From Ovis canadensis (Eukaryota; Chordata; Mammalia; Artiodactyla; Bovidae), in NCBI RefSeq assembly GCF_042477335.2, contig NC_091262.1, positions 72,898,001-72,962,000 on the forward strand: a stretch of 64,000 nt of DNA. The letters run 5' to 3'. The position numbers and the translations under genes were made by a program. The notes below the pieces were generated by a model that worked only from the letters and a program-made list of their open reading frames with translations, was not told the DNA's origin and made no database searches. Position 1 is the first letter of the stretch. Every line of letters begins with the position of its first letter. Shown piece by piece: positions 46,274-56,697 of this stretch.

Positions 46274-46892
46274 AGCTCCACTCTGCGTGGTAAGGAACTG
46301 GGTGCCCAGGTCCCTCGGCACAGCCTGTCCCCACCTGCTCACCCCTGGAAAGGTGAGTGACTCTGCTGGGGGCTCCACATGCAAGGGGAGTCTGTGTCCT
46401 GGTCACGAGGAGGCTCCAAGACCTTCACAGCAATAAACCTCCTTCCTGGGACGCACTCCTTCCTGTGTGTCTCCACCTTTTTCTGCCTGACTCCACGCCC
46501 TGCTGCTGCCTGGTCCCCGAGGATAAGCCCCTGACCTCCCACACATGCTCGGCCCACCCCAGACCCTGGATCCCTCTGCCTCAGCCTCCCAAACCAGCCC
46601 AGGAGCAGGCTTTGTGCCTGTGATCAAATCCACTGGACCACAGGCCTAGAACAGGAAGGGGCCCTGCTGCCTGCTGCCCACTTCCAGGGGCTCTGGGTCC
46701 ATGCCCAGGTTCACTCCTTCCTCCCCAGGGCCTGGGATGTGCCCTCGTGACCACCAGCAGGGGCTTTAACCCTGACCTCTGCTGGCACAACCCTGGGCGT
46801 CCCCATCCTGCAGCTGAGCTGGGCCCTCCTCCCCCCAGGCCAACCCCTCTGCCCCCAGCACCCTATCATGGGAGACCAGCTACTTTCAAAAG

Positions 46893-47606
46893 AGTGAAAG
46901 AGGCAAGTGAAAAACCTGGCTTAAAACCCAACATTCAGGAAACTAAGATCATGGCATCCAGTTCCATCACTTCATGGCAAATAGATGTGGAAAAAATGGA
47001 AAGTGACAAACTTTATTTTCTTGGGCTCCAAACTCACCGGAAAGTGGTTTCAGCCATGAAATTAAAAGATGCTTACTCCTTGGAAGAAAAGCTATGACAA
47101 ACCTAGATGGCATATTAATAGGCAGACACATCACTTTTTACCGACAAAGGTCTATGTAGTCAAAGCTATGGTTTTTCCAGTGGTCATGTGTGTATGTGAG
47201 AGCTGGACATAAAGAAGGAGAAATACTGAAGAATTGATGCTTTTGAACTGTGGGGCTGGAGAAAACTCTTGAGAGTCCTTTGGACAGCAAGGAGATCAAA
47301 CAAGTCAATCCTAAAGGAAATCAACCCTGAATATTCATTGGAAGGGCTGATGCTGAAGCTCCAATACTTTGGCCACCTGATGTGAAGAACTGACTCATTG
47401 GAAAAGATCCTGATGCTGGGAAAGATTGAAGGTGGGAGGAGAAGCAGATGACAGAGGGTGAGATGGTTAAATGGCATCATCGACTCAATGGACATGAATT
47501 TGAGCAAGCTCCAGGAGACAGTGAAGGACAGGGAAGCCTAGCATGCTGCAGTCCACAGGATCGCAAAGAGGGAAACAGGACTGAGCGACTGAACAATGAC
47601 AAACAC
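46893..47606 (+). mobile_element. Decayed BovB 3' part, plus strand
   Basis: Begins in the reverse-transcriptase tail and ends with the BovB 3' end near ACTGAGCGACTGAACAATG. It starts right at the point where homology to the flank of gene B stops (46887). Confidence 0.85.
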
Positions 47607-48075
47607 AGCCAAAGGCTTTTGCATAGTCAGTGAAGCAGAAGTAGATGCTTTTCTGGAATTTCCCTGCTTTCTCTACGATCCAACGAATATTGGGCAATTT
47701 GTTATCTCGTTCCTCTGTTCTTACTAAAACCAGCTTGTATATCTGGAAGTTCTTGGTTCATTTACGGCTGAAGCCTAGCTTGAAGGTTTCTGAGCACAAC
47801 CTTACTAACATGTGACATGCTGAAACTGTACAACAGTTTGAACACTCTTTGGCATTGCCCTTCTTTGGGGTGGAATGAAAACTGACTTTTTCCAGTTTTG
47901 TGCCCACTACTGAGTTTTTCAAATTTGCTGATGTATTGAGTACAGCACTTTAACAGCATCGACTTTTAGGATTTCAAATAGCTCAGCTGGAATTCTGTCA
48001 CCCCCTCTAACTTTGTTCGTAGTAATGCTTCCTCAGTCTCACTTGACTTCACCCTCTAGGATATTAGGCTCTTGG
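47607..48075 (-). mobile_element. Decayed BovB reverse-transcriptase part, minus strand
   Basis: Reverse complement of BovB coding sequence around FTDYAKAFGCV and upstream. It lies directly after the 3' end of the plus-strand piece, an order that a single twin-priming insertion does not explain. Confidence 0.8.
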
Positions 48076-49121
48076 TGAGTGATCCCATAGAAGACGGAAG
48101 AAGTTAATCAGAGATGATGAGGTGGGGATGGATAGGATGCCACACACAAGAGAGGAGCCCTTTGACCAGAGGCATGGCACACCTTCCATTCTAGACAGAG
48201 GACAAGAGGGTGAGAGTGTGGCCCTAATCACGTGACCAGAGGTGAGGGAGCTCCCCTCAAATGACTCCTGCTTTCCCTGTGCTACAGAGAGATGCTATCT
48301 ACTTACTTGGAGATGCAAATGCAGAAGTCTGGGAGGGAGGAGACAGGGAGACATCAGGAAACCTCAGAGTTTTAGCAGACAGGATAGGGAGCCGGAGGTC
48401 AGGTCATTGACCTGTGTAGCAGTGTGATTTCCAGTATCTCAGCAGTGCAGACATAGACATGAAGAGGGCAGAGGATGCTCTGGAAGTCATAGTTTCCCCT
48501 GGTTACAGGGATGAAGGAAGCAAGAGTGGCTGGCACAAAGGAGAAATAATTCTATTGAAAATAAGGACCAGAGAGTTTTCCAAATGACGGGATTTTATGT
48601 TTCAGACTGGGGAAATCAGGAGGGATGATAGGAGAGTCTAATGGGGAAAGATAGAGTAATCTGGAAACAAGACGGTACTTTGAGTTTGAATAGGCAATGG
48701 TGCCTTGAGCTTGAATACACAGGATGACTTGTATATGGCTGTATTTCCCCCTGCCTGCAGTTATCCATGGTGACTTTGGAGTCAGCAGGCTTCAGCTGAA
48801 ATCTTGGGTTGACATTTAATAGTCACACAGCCTCGGCCAAGTTACCTGACCCTGTGAACTACTACTGCCCTTAAATGACCAGAGAGCATCTTCCCCAAAA
48901 GACCAGCCGTTAGCAACTATCACTGTCGCTGCTACTGCTCTGATTGCTATAGTCGTTCAGTGGCTAAGTCATGTTCGACCCTTTCCGACCTCATGGACTG
49001 TAACGCACAGGCCACACATTTCACAGGCTGGATTCCACAGACCCACCCCACTGCCTGCCCTCACAGCCAAACCAGACACCTGCTCTGGCATCTAAGTGTA
49101 TGAAGTCCTATTGGCCCCATG
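48076..49121. other. Non-repetitive DNA upstream of serpin relic D, no gene seen
   Basis: No match to units A-C and no recognisable serpin exon 2, 3 or 4. A short Bov-type fragment lies at about 48948-49012. Confidence 0.5.
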
Positions 49122-49329
49122 GTGCTGCATAACGGCTGTGGTTTAGATGACCGAGGAGCACACTGAAGCAGCTGCCACCATGGGCATCAAGATTCATTTC
49201 TCTGCTAGGAGCACCTAATCCATCACTGTGCATTTCAACAGTCTCTTCCTGATGGTCATCAGTTTCCAGGACAGCCAGAGCATCCTCTTTCTGGGCAAAG
49301 TTGTCAATCCCAATAAGCAATGGAAGTAA
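49122..49329 (+). pseudogene. Serpin relic D: lone terminal exon of a clade A serpin (possible SERPINA13P relative)
   Basis: Reads MTEEHTEAAATMGIKIHFS, then VHFNSLFLMVISFQDSQ, then ILFLGKVVNPNKQWK and TAA. This is the reactive-loop hinge, serpin signature and C-terminus of a clade A serpin. There is a TAG just before the hinge and a TAA inside the loop region, and the start seems to hold a one-base insertion. The hinge Gly is His. It differs from A, B and C throughout, and the NKQWK end is not the family's NPSQA/NPTQA. In human the order SERPINA3 - SERPINA13P - GSC makes SERPINA13P a plausible identity; this is inference. Confidence 0.8.
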
Positions 49330-50959
49330 AATCACAATTTGCAAAGAAAACTGTACCAGGACTTCCCAGAAAGACATGCCATACCCAACAGGTACTCTCT
49401 AAGTCCAGAATGGATTTACAGCAGCTTCTTAAGCCCCCTGTGTACCCATTAAGGCCACAGCAAACTGATTTAAGAGGAACAGCAGAGACTCGTGGGCTGC
49501 AAAGCTAAGACCACTGACCTATCATGCTGTTTGTAAACTCTGATCACACTTTCTATCACCCTAAAGGCACTATGAAGTAACTCCAGCAAATGAAATCCTG
49601 TATTTCTCCTAACTTCCCCGTTTGAGACATTACTGAGATGCTGTCAAAACGATGGGCCCTCCCATTCAGCAAGTTTTAAGACCAGATTTGTTTGTGTGAT
49701 CCATGGGGTCCTCTGGTGGTCTGAGTGAGGTACTGCAACGCCAAGAAGGTAGAATTCCTGGCTGAGGCTGGTGGTCCCCAGCAAAAGTGCGGTAAATAAG
49801 AGAGTCAGGATGTCTGGACTCTAAACCCAGCTGAGTTCTGGAATGCCGAGTGAGCCTGTGGAGCTGCCTTGCGCTCCCTGAACCTCTGTGATCTGTGCGT
49901 GAAGCTCTGTAAACTCATGCTCACTAGTAAAATGGTTAACCTTGAGTCTGCTTGGATGCAATCCACCCACTTCCTCAGACCCAGTGTTTTCTTCACACAG
50001 TTCAACACTGCTCTGCCTAGGTGGAACGGCACACAGTTAGGAGACAATCGAGGGAATTAAGGTGAAGAGTGTAGTTGGTCAAGGGATATAGATCAGGGGA
50101 TAGAGATCTGAAAATAGAGGGAAAGGGACGTTTCGAGACACAGCTAGGAGATACCATAGATTAGACTGAGGGATCAGTTATTGATGAAGAGGTCAGGACA
50201 GTCTGCAGCAAAGATGACACTCAGGTTGCCAGCTTGGGAGCTTAGGAAACTGGAGGGAGCCATTTGGAGAGACGGTAACACAGGAGGAGGAGGATATGGG
50301 AGGGAGAGGATGAGCTCCTGATTATAGACCTGCGATGCCTGGCATCGTGGCCCGCATCCGCGACGGAAAGAACAGTCAGCATTTGCTTCTAGGGACCTGG
50401 CGTTGAGTAAGGAAGTCTGAGCAGGACCCGGAAATGTGCTAACGGGGGAGGGACGAGACTTCTGGTGACAGCGTGGACAGCAGGGAGCCTGGGGCCCCGT
50501 GACCAGGCATGACCACACTGCAGGGACAAGAGAGAGGAAGAGGGCCCCCAAAGAGACGGAAAAGGACGGGGAGGGGGGTCACAGGGACACGGTGGGAGAG
50601 AGAAAGGGCAAAGAGCGCTCACAGGACAGGCTGGACACACCAAGTGGGGGTCTTTGGTGACTTGCAGGAGCAGTGACAGTTGAGATGTGGGAGGAGAAAG
50701 CAGGTGGTAGAATTTCAGGGAGAATGAGCCATGCACAAGCGGTGCAGCAAGGGGAGACATTTCTTTCCAGCAATTCTGCATCAAAAAAAAAAAAAAAAGA
50801 CAGACAAGGGGGAGCTAGAGGGGATATAAAGGAAGACATTTTTTTGAGATTCAAAGGTTTTTAAATGATTACTTGTCTTCCTGAGGAGTTGCTCCTCTAA
50901 AATCAAATCATTTGGATTATAAACATTCAGGAAAATGAACGTGTTTAAAAGACGGTGTG
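49330..50959. other. Intergenic DNA, no gene recognised
   Basis: Mixed single-copy sequence with purine-rich stretches and a poly-A run at about 50783-50798. None of its open frames shows a protein motif. Confidence 0.5.
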
Positions 50960-51071
50960 GGGAATTCCCTGGTGGTCCAGTGGTTAGGACTCAAAGCTCT
51001 CATTTCTGGGGCCCAGGTTCAGTCCTTGGTCAGGGAACCAAGATTCATAAGTCTTACAGCACAGCCAAAAT
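50960..51071 (+). mobile_element. CHR-type tRNA SINE
   Basis: Head GGAATTCCCTGGTGGTCCAG in plus orientation, followed by a short body ending near TCTTACAGCACAGCC. Confidence 0.8.
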
Positions 51072-51230
51072 AGAGTTATTTAAATAAAATAAAATAAGGT
51101 GTATATTTACTCCTCTCTGACCTTTATTCCCTCAAAATGATGATATGAAAACCATGCACATACATCAGATATACTTCAATGTTAAAAAAATCTACATAGG
51201 AGAAAGATTTTTTCCTTAAAAAAGGTGTAA

Positions 51231-51461
51231 GTAAAGTGTTAGTCACTCAGTTGTGTCTGACTCTTTGGGACCCCATTGACTTTAGTCCACCAGACTCCTC
51301 TGCCCAGGGGATTTCCCAGGCAAGAGTACTGGAATGAGTTGCCATTACCTTTTCCAGGGCATCTTTCCAACCCAGAGATCAAACCCGGGTCTCCCACATT
51401 GCAGGCAGATTCTTTACTGTCTGAGCCACTAGGGAAGTAAGTAAAAAAAAAAAAAAAAAAA
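51231..51461 (-). mobile_element. Bov-tA SINE with adjoining poly-A
   Basis: Reverse-orientation SINE from about 51231 to 51438. A separate A run follows at 51442-51461. Confidence 0.85.
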
Positions 51462-51821
51462 AGGCAATAGAACACATATATTTAAAAAAAGTAAAGTTAA
51501 GTGAAAAGTGAGCATGTTTGAATGCTGATGATAACAAGCCTAGAGAGAAAAAAATAGTTGACAAGTCACAGAAGGAATGTATTAATCCACAGATATCCAT
51601 CAAGATGGTTTCAGCGTTAATGGGGCCTTGAACGGCAGGGGACCTGCAGAGACAACCAGTGTGAGGTTTCCTGTCTCATGGGTGGACAGTCACCAGGAGA
51701 CCCTGGCCCTAGTGTCCTGGGAGATGCTGGGAAACAGGATCCCAGGAAGATCTAGGCCCACAGCGATCCCTGGAGGGAGAGTTGACCCTGACTCAACTAG
51801 CCAAGCTGAGTCTGCCTGCCC

Positions 51822-52023
51822 CTGGGCTTCCCAGGTGGCGCAGATGGGAAAGAACATGCCTGCAATGAGGGAGACCTGGGATTGATCCCTGGTGAAGATC
51901 CCCTGGAGAACAAAACAGCAACCCAATCCAGTGTTCTTGCCTGGAGAATCCCATGGACAGAGGAGCCTGAGGGGCTATAGTCTATGGGGTTACAAAGAGT
52001 CAGACACGACTGAATGGCTAACA
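51822..52023 (+). mobile_element. Bov-tA SINE
   Basis: Plus-strand Bov-tA starting GGGCTTCCCAGGTGGCGCAG and ending near AGACACGACTGAATGGCTAA. It lies just outside the inverted segment. Confidence 0.88.
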
Positions 52024-52479
52024 GGGCAGAGCAAGAGCAGGAAAGTTAGAGAACTAAGGTCTGCCCCAGGAGATTTATTATAAATTCTCAATCAACCGAA
52101 AAATAAAGTTACAACAAAGAAGTGTAGTTTATAAGCCAACAGTTGAATAAAACAGAAGCACATAAAAATTCCTAAAAAAAAAAAAAAAATCCTCAAAGAA
52201 TCAAAAAATATAGCAAGAAGAAAAAACACAAAATACAGCTGGATCAAATAGAAAGTTAGAAGATTTACCCTAACTATGTCAATGATCGTATTCAGTACAT
52301 ACTATAGTAAGATATTCATTCATTTATTCACCAAATATTTATTGAGTACCTATTATCTGTTAATCGCTATAGTTTTATTGAGAACACAATAAAAAAAAGT
52401 CAGAGTCCCAGCTCTTAAGAAACTTTGAGTGTAGCAAAAATATTCAATTCAATTTCAATTAAAATACATCATAATATAT

Positions 52480-53880
52480 TCTTTGAAAATAGAGTGGGTC
52501 ATTTTGGATCTTTCCTTCAAACCCTGTACAAAAAAGATCTCCAAATGGATCAAAAACCAAAGTATAACAGCTAAACCTATAAAATTCATAGGAGAATATG
52601 CAGAAGAAAATATTCATGCCCTTGGATTTGGCAATGGATTCTTAGATCCAACACCAAAAGCATGATGACTGTCAACAAAGAGAGATAAGCTAGAAGTCAC
52701 CCTAGTTAGAACCTTTTGTGAATCAAAAGACACTGTCAAGAGAGCAAAAAGACAACCTACAGAATGAGAGAAAATCTTTGCAAATCACATATCTGATGAG
52801 GGAATTATATCTAGAATATTTAAAGGTTACTTACAACTCAATGATAAAAAGATTAACAATCCAATGAGAAACTGGACAAAGGACTTGAACAGACATTTTT
52901 CCAAGGAAGATACACGAAAGTCCAAGAAGCACTGAACCATCATTCATCCTCAGGGAAATGTAAATCAAAACCACAATGAGATACCACCTTGCATCTACCA
53001 TAATGGTAAAAATAACTAGCAATAATAGAAAAAACCAGTGTTGTCAACAATATGCAGATATATGAACTCTTATAAATTGTTGATGAAACGTAAAATGGTG
53101 TAGCTGCTGTGGAAATCAGCCTGTTGTTTTCTCAAAGAGTTAAATGTAGAGTTACCATTAGTGCAGTTCAGTTTGGTTCAGTCACTCAGTCGTGTCCGAC
53201 TCTTTGCGACCCCATGAATCGCAGCACCCCAGGCCTCCCTGTCCATCATGAACTCCCAGAGTTCACTCAGATTCACGTCCATCAAGTCTGTGATGCCATC
53301 CAGCCATCTCATCCTCTGTCGACCCCTTCTCCTCCTGCCCCCAATCCCTCCCAGTATCAAAGTCTTTTCCAATGAGTCAACTCTTCGCACGAGGTGGCCA
53401 AAGTACTGGAGTTTCAGCTTTAGCATCATTCCTTCCAAAGAAATCCCAGGGCTGATCTCCTTCAGAATGGACTGGTTGGATCTCCTTGCAGTCCAAGGGA
53501 CTCTCAAGAGTTACCATATGACCCCGCAATTCCATCCCTAGGTGTACACCCCAGCAAAATGAAAACATATGTCCACAAAAATACCTGAACAAGAATGGCT
53601 AGAGTAGCATATTCATAATACTCCCCAAAATGAAACAGGCAACTGTCCATCAGCTAACAAATGAATAAACAAAGTATGGTATACTCAGACAATGGAACAT
53701 TATGCAGCCGTGTGAAGGAACGAAGTGACACGTATACACATCTACTGACATGTATACAATGTGGATGAACCTTGAAGACATCATGCTAAGTGAAAGAAAG
53801 CAGACACACAAGATCTCGTGTTGTATGGTTCCATTTATATAAAATGCCCAGACATTAAATTCAGAGATAATAAGTCTGGC
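52480..53880 (+). mobile_element. Old L1 (L1M-type) 3' half, inverted copy
   Basis: Same element as at 16270-18330 and 36780-39300 but on the plus strand, with decayed ORF2 end and 3' UTR. A BovB fragment interrupts it. Confidence 0.72.
53159..53506 (-). mobile_element. BovB 3' fragment inserted in inverted old L1
   Basis: 5'-truncated BovB with target duplication AGAGTTACCAT at 53148-53158 and 53507-53517. It sits at a different place from the BovB in the unit A copy of this L1. Confidence 0.92.
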
Positions 53881-54155
53881 ACCAACCTATTAATCCCTGT
53901 ACACCCTGTCTCAGCTCACAGTCTGCAGGTCACTCTGTGCCATGCCTGCCACCAAGCCGGCTCAAGAAGGACAAGTTTTTGAGTTGCAAAAGTTTTGTAA
54001 ACACTCTTTCTGTTGAGTACATATTAACTTTTCTGTTCATGCTGCATAAAAGTGGAAAGTTCTATTTACTTGTACTTGCTATTTAAAAACCACTCCAGGA
54101 AAGTAACCAGACCATCATGACATTTGAAAAAGTCATAAGAGAAGCTCCTAGGAGG

Positions 54156-54732
54156 CAAGTTCGATGACCTGGGCTACACTCCTGTGACAAGCACAGCGTC
54201 ACACCAGGAGGTGTTCCAGAGGAGAGAATGACCCAGGAGAGGTTGGAGCATGGCTCCCATGAGCTCAGCCTTCCCTGGTGTAAAGAAGGTCAATCTGCAT
54301 CTCTGGTTTCAGCTCCATGGCCACCCTGAGTGGTCAAGGGGGCAAAGGAGGAAACTGAGACTCAGGAAGTAGGGCTGCAAACCCCTGAGCCTCAGCCCAG
54401 GACCCCAGCCTCAGGCCCAGCACCTCCCAGTCTCACAGCTCTTTCTCCTCCACCTGTGGATTCCCACACACCCTGCACTGAGGGGCTGGTTGTTCTCCTC
54501 ACTGTTGGTAGTGCTGAGGGTGGGTGATGGGCCAAGGGAGCCTCAGAACAGTCCTGGTCATACCAGGAGACCAGACTGCAGGGACAAGCTTCTGTGTCAA
54601 GGGCCCTGCAGACATGCTGCCTGTCCCCAGCTCCTGTAAGGTTCAGGTGAAGATTTCAATTTCAGGTGAGTGTGTAGCCATGGGTGGGGCTAGAGTCTCA
54701 GCCACCAGCCAGGTTGGTGAGCCGGCCACAGG
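54156..54732. other. Single-copy DNA right of the inverted segment, no gene seen
   Basis: If the inverted unit were complete, a minus-strand serpin 3' end would be expected here; I find none. Confidence 0.5.
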
Positions 54733-55002
54733 TCTGCTGCTGCTGCTGCTAAGTCATGTGTCTGACTCTGTGTGACCCCATAGACGGCAGCCCACCAGGC
54801 TCCCCCATCCCTGGGATTCTCCAGGCAAGAACACTGGAGTGGGTTGTCATTTCCTTCTCCAATGCATGAAAGTGAAAAGTGAAAGTGAAGTCGCTCAGTC
54901 ATGTCCGACTCTTAGCGACCCCATGGACTGCAACTTACCAGGCTCCTCCATCATGGGATTCTCCAGGCAAGAACACTGGAGTGGGGTGCCATTGCCTTCT
55001 GA
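54733..55002 (-). mobile_element. BOV-A2 SINE
   Basis: CTG-run tail at the left, then two Bov-A monomers in reverse orientation. Confidence 0.9.
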
Positions 55003-55460
55003 GGTCACCTCCTCCCAAAACACACTTCAGCCCCTCAGGGTTCAAGAATTACACACGTGGGCAACAAGCTGTGGGATACCAGCTCACCCTACCTCCATGA
55101 GCTTGATCATGTTCCTCTTTCTGCTGAAATCCCTTTTTGGCTCTCTCCTGATCCATCATCCCATCTCAGCTCAGGGGCCACCTCTTCCAAGAAGCCTTCC
55201 AAGAACTAACTGCCCTCCATGCTTCTTTCAGGCTCCCCTGTCTAGGCCTCATCTTGCTGCCATTGCTCACGGCTGTAATCAGGGCTCTACATTTCCATCT
55301 CTCGAAAAACGGGGCCACTTCCCCCCAAACGGGTCCCAGGCTGCCCGTCCTTCATATGGTGATAACTGAATATTTGTTCAAGGATGAAGTCAATAGAGAA
55401 TAACAGGGCTTATCTCCGGGATTGATTTTCCTGTCTGAACAACGTTCACATTGCATCATG
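55003..55460. other. Single-copy DNA, no gene seen
   Basis: No repeat or protein motif was recognised between the BOV-A2 and the BovB fragment. Confidence 0.4.
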
Positions 55461-55800
55461 TTGTTCAATCACTCAGTCACGTCAACTCTCTGTGACCCCA
55501 TGGACTGCAACACACCAGATTTCTCTGTCCTTCACTAGCTCCCAGACTTTGCTCACATTCATGTCCATTGAGTGAGTGATGCCATCCAGCCGTCTCATCC
55601 TCTGTTGCTTCTTTCTCCTCCTGCCCTCACTCTTTCCCAGCATCAGGGCCTTTTCCAGTGAGCCGGATCTTCACATCAGGTGGCCAAAGTATTGGAGCTT
55701 CAGCTTCAGGATCAGTCCTTCCAATGAATATTCAGGACTGATTTCTTTTAGGATGGAGTGGTCTGATCTCCTTGCAGTCCAAGGGACTCTCAAGAGTCTT
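55461..55800 (-). mobile_element. Older BovB 3' fragment
   Basis: Reverse-orientation BovB 3' end, diverged, truncated at the motif CTCTCAAGAGTCTTC. Confidence 0.82.
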
Positions 55801-56320
55801 CAATAAATGTCCTCTCAACTCAGAAGTCTGTGGTTTTAGGACCCTGGCTGTCCAGGACACATTGCTCTGTGTGAATTCTCTGTGTCAGTCCCCACTGGCC
55901 CCAAGATACCCCAGGAAACAGCTCTCTCTTGCATCCTCTCTTGTATCCTCTCTCTTGCATCCCCGCAGGTAGCTCAAGTGCCAAGAGATGGTAGATTTTT
56001 GGTTGATGTTTGGTGTATGGGTGAATGAACAAATGAATGAATGCTAAAATGTTAGAAATTGATAAATATTTTAACCAAGTTGAAGTGTTCAAAAAGCAGA
56101 TTACTAAGCAAATGGATGGATAGTGAGCTGTCTGTTCTCTGCCTGTGAATGATAAGGAATAAACATTACAGATGAAGATTTCTTAGAGGCTGAATTTCAG
56201 TTGATTCTTCCATTCATAGACCAGAGACCTCAAGTATAGAAAAATCCAGGACTGCCCATGGTCATCTGGAAAACCAGAGCTTACACTCTAAAGAGGAAAC
56301 CAAGCCAATGTATTATATCC
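55801..56320. other. Single-copy DNA before the large L1, no gene seen
   Basis: It contains a short tandem of TCTCTTGCATCC-like units at about 55922-55963. No exon was recognised. Confidence 0.4.
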
Positions 56321-56697
56321 TTTTTTTTCTTAAGTTCATTCAGAATTTTAATTTTTATTTTTTTAAATTATTATTTACTTTACAATATTGTATTGGTTTT
56401 GCCATACATCAACATGAATCTGCCACAGGGGCACATGTGTTCCCAATCCTGAACACCCCTCCCACCTCCCTCCCCATACCATCCCTCTGGGTCATCCCAG
56501 TGCACCAGCCCCAAGCATCCTGTATCCTGCATCAAACCTAGACTGGCGATTCATTTCTTATTTGATATTATACATGTTTCAATGCCATTCTCCCAAATCA
56601 TCCCACCCTCTCCCTCTCCCACAGAGTCCAAAAGATTGTTTGATACATCTGTGTTTCTTTTGCTGTCTCTCATACAAGGCTTATCATTACCATCTTT

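Larger units (their letters stand above)
42946..46437 (+). pseudogene. Serpin pseudogene C: SERPINA3-like copy with only intron 3 to the 3' UTR
   Basis: Sequence from 42946 aligns with intron 3 of gene B (from about 31900), followed by recognisable exons 4 (44419-44571) and 5 (46089-46273) and a 3' UTR with AATAAA at 46432-46437. Exons 1-3, the promoter and the signal peptide are absent. Exon 4 carries a net two-base insertion near its start, which brings in stop codons. Exon 5 lacks the VVHKAVL start and has a frameshift with a TGA in the reactive-loop region. The hinge GTEAAAAT and the end LNRPFLFSILGKDSQSIIFL remain readable. It cannot encode a serpin. Confidence 0.9.
52050..54155 (-). repeat. 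Inverted copy of the serpin-unit 3' flank
   Basis: Read in reverse complement this matches, in order, 16045-18740 of unit A and the corresponding parts of unit B: flank with AACTTTCCACTTT and GCATGAACAGAAAAGTTAAT, the old L1, then the AT-rich tail with AATTTATAATAAATCT. The homology stops at about 54155, the same point at which gene A's 3' UTR is joined (16045). Confidence 0.75.

Noticed and set aside
46747-47097. 116-codon frame as a novel gene
   Set aside because: It joins pseudogene C 3' flank to a BovB tail (SSSITSWQID) and is chimeric by chance.
54156-54732. Minus-strand serpin gene next to the inverted flank
   Set aside because: Looked for the reverse complement of exon 5 and the 3' UTR and found none.
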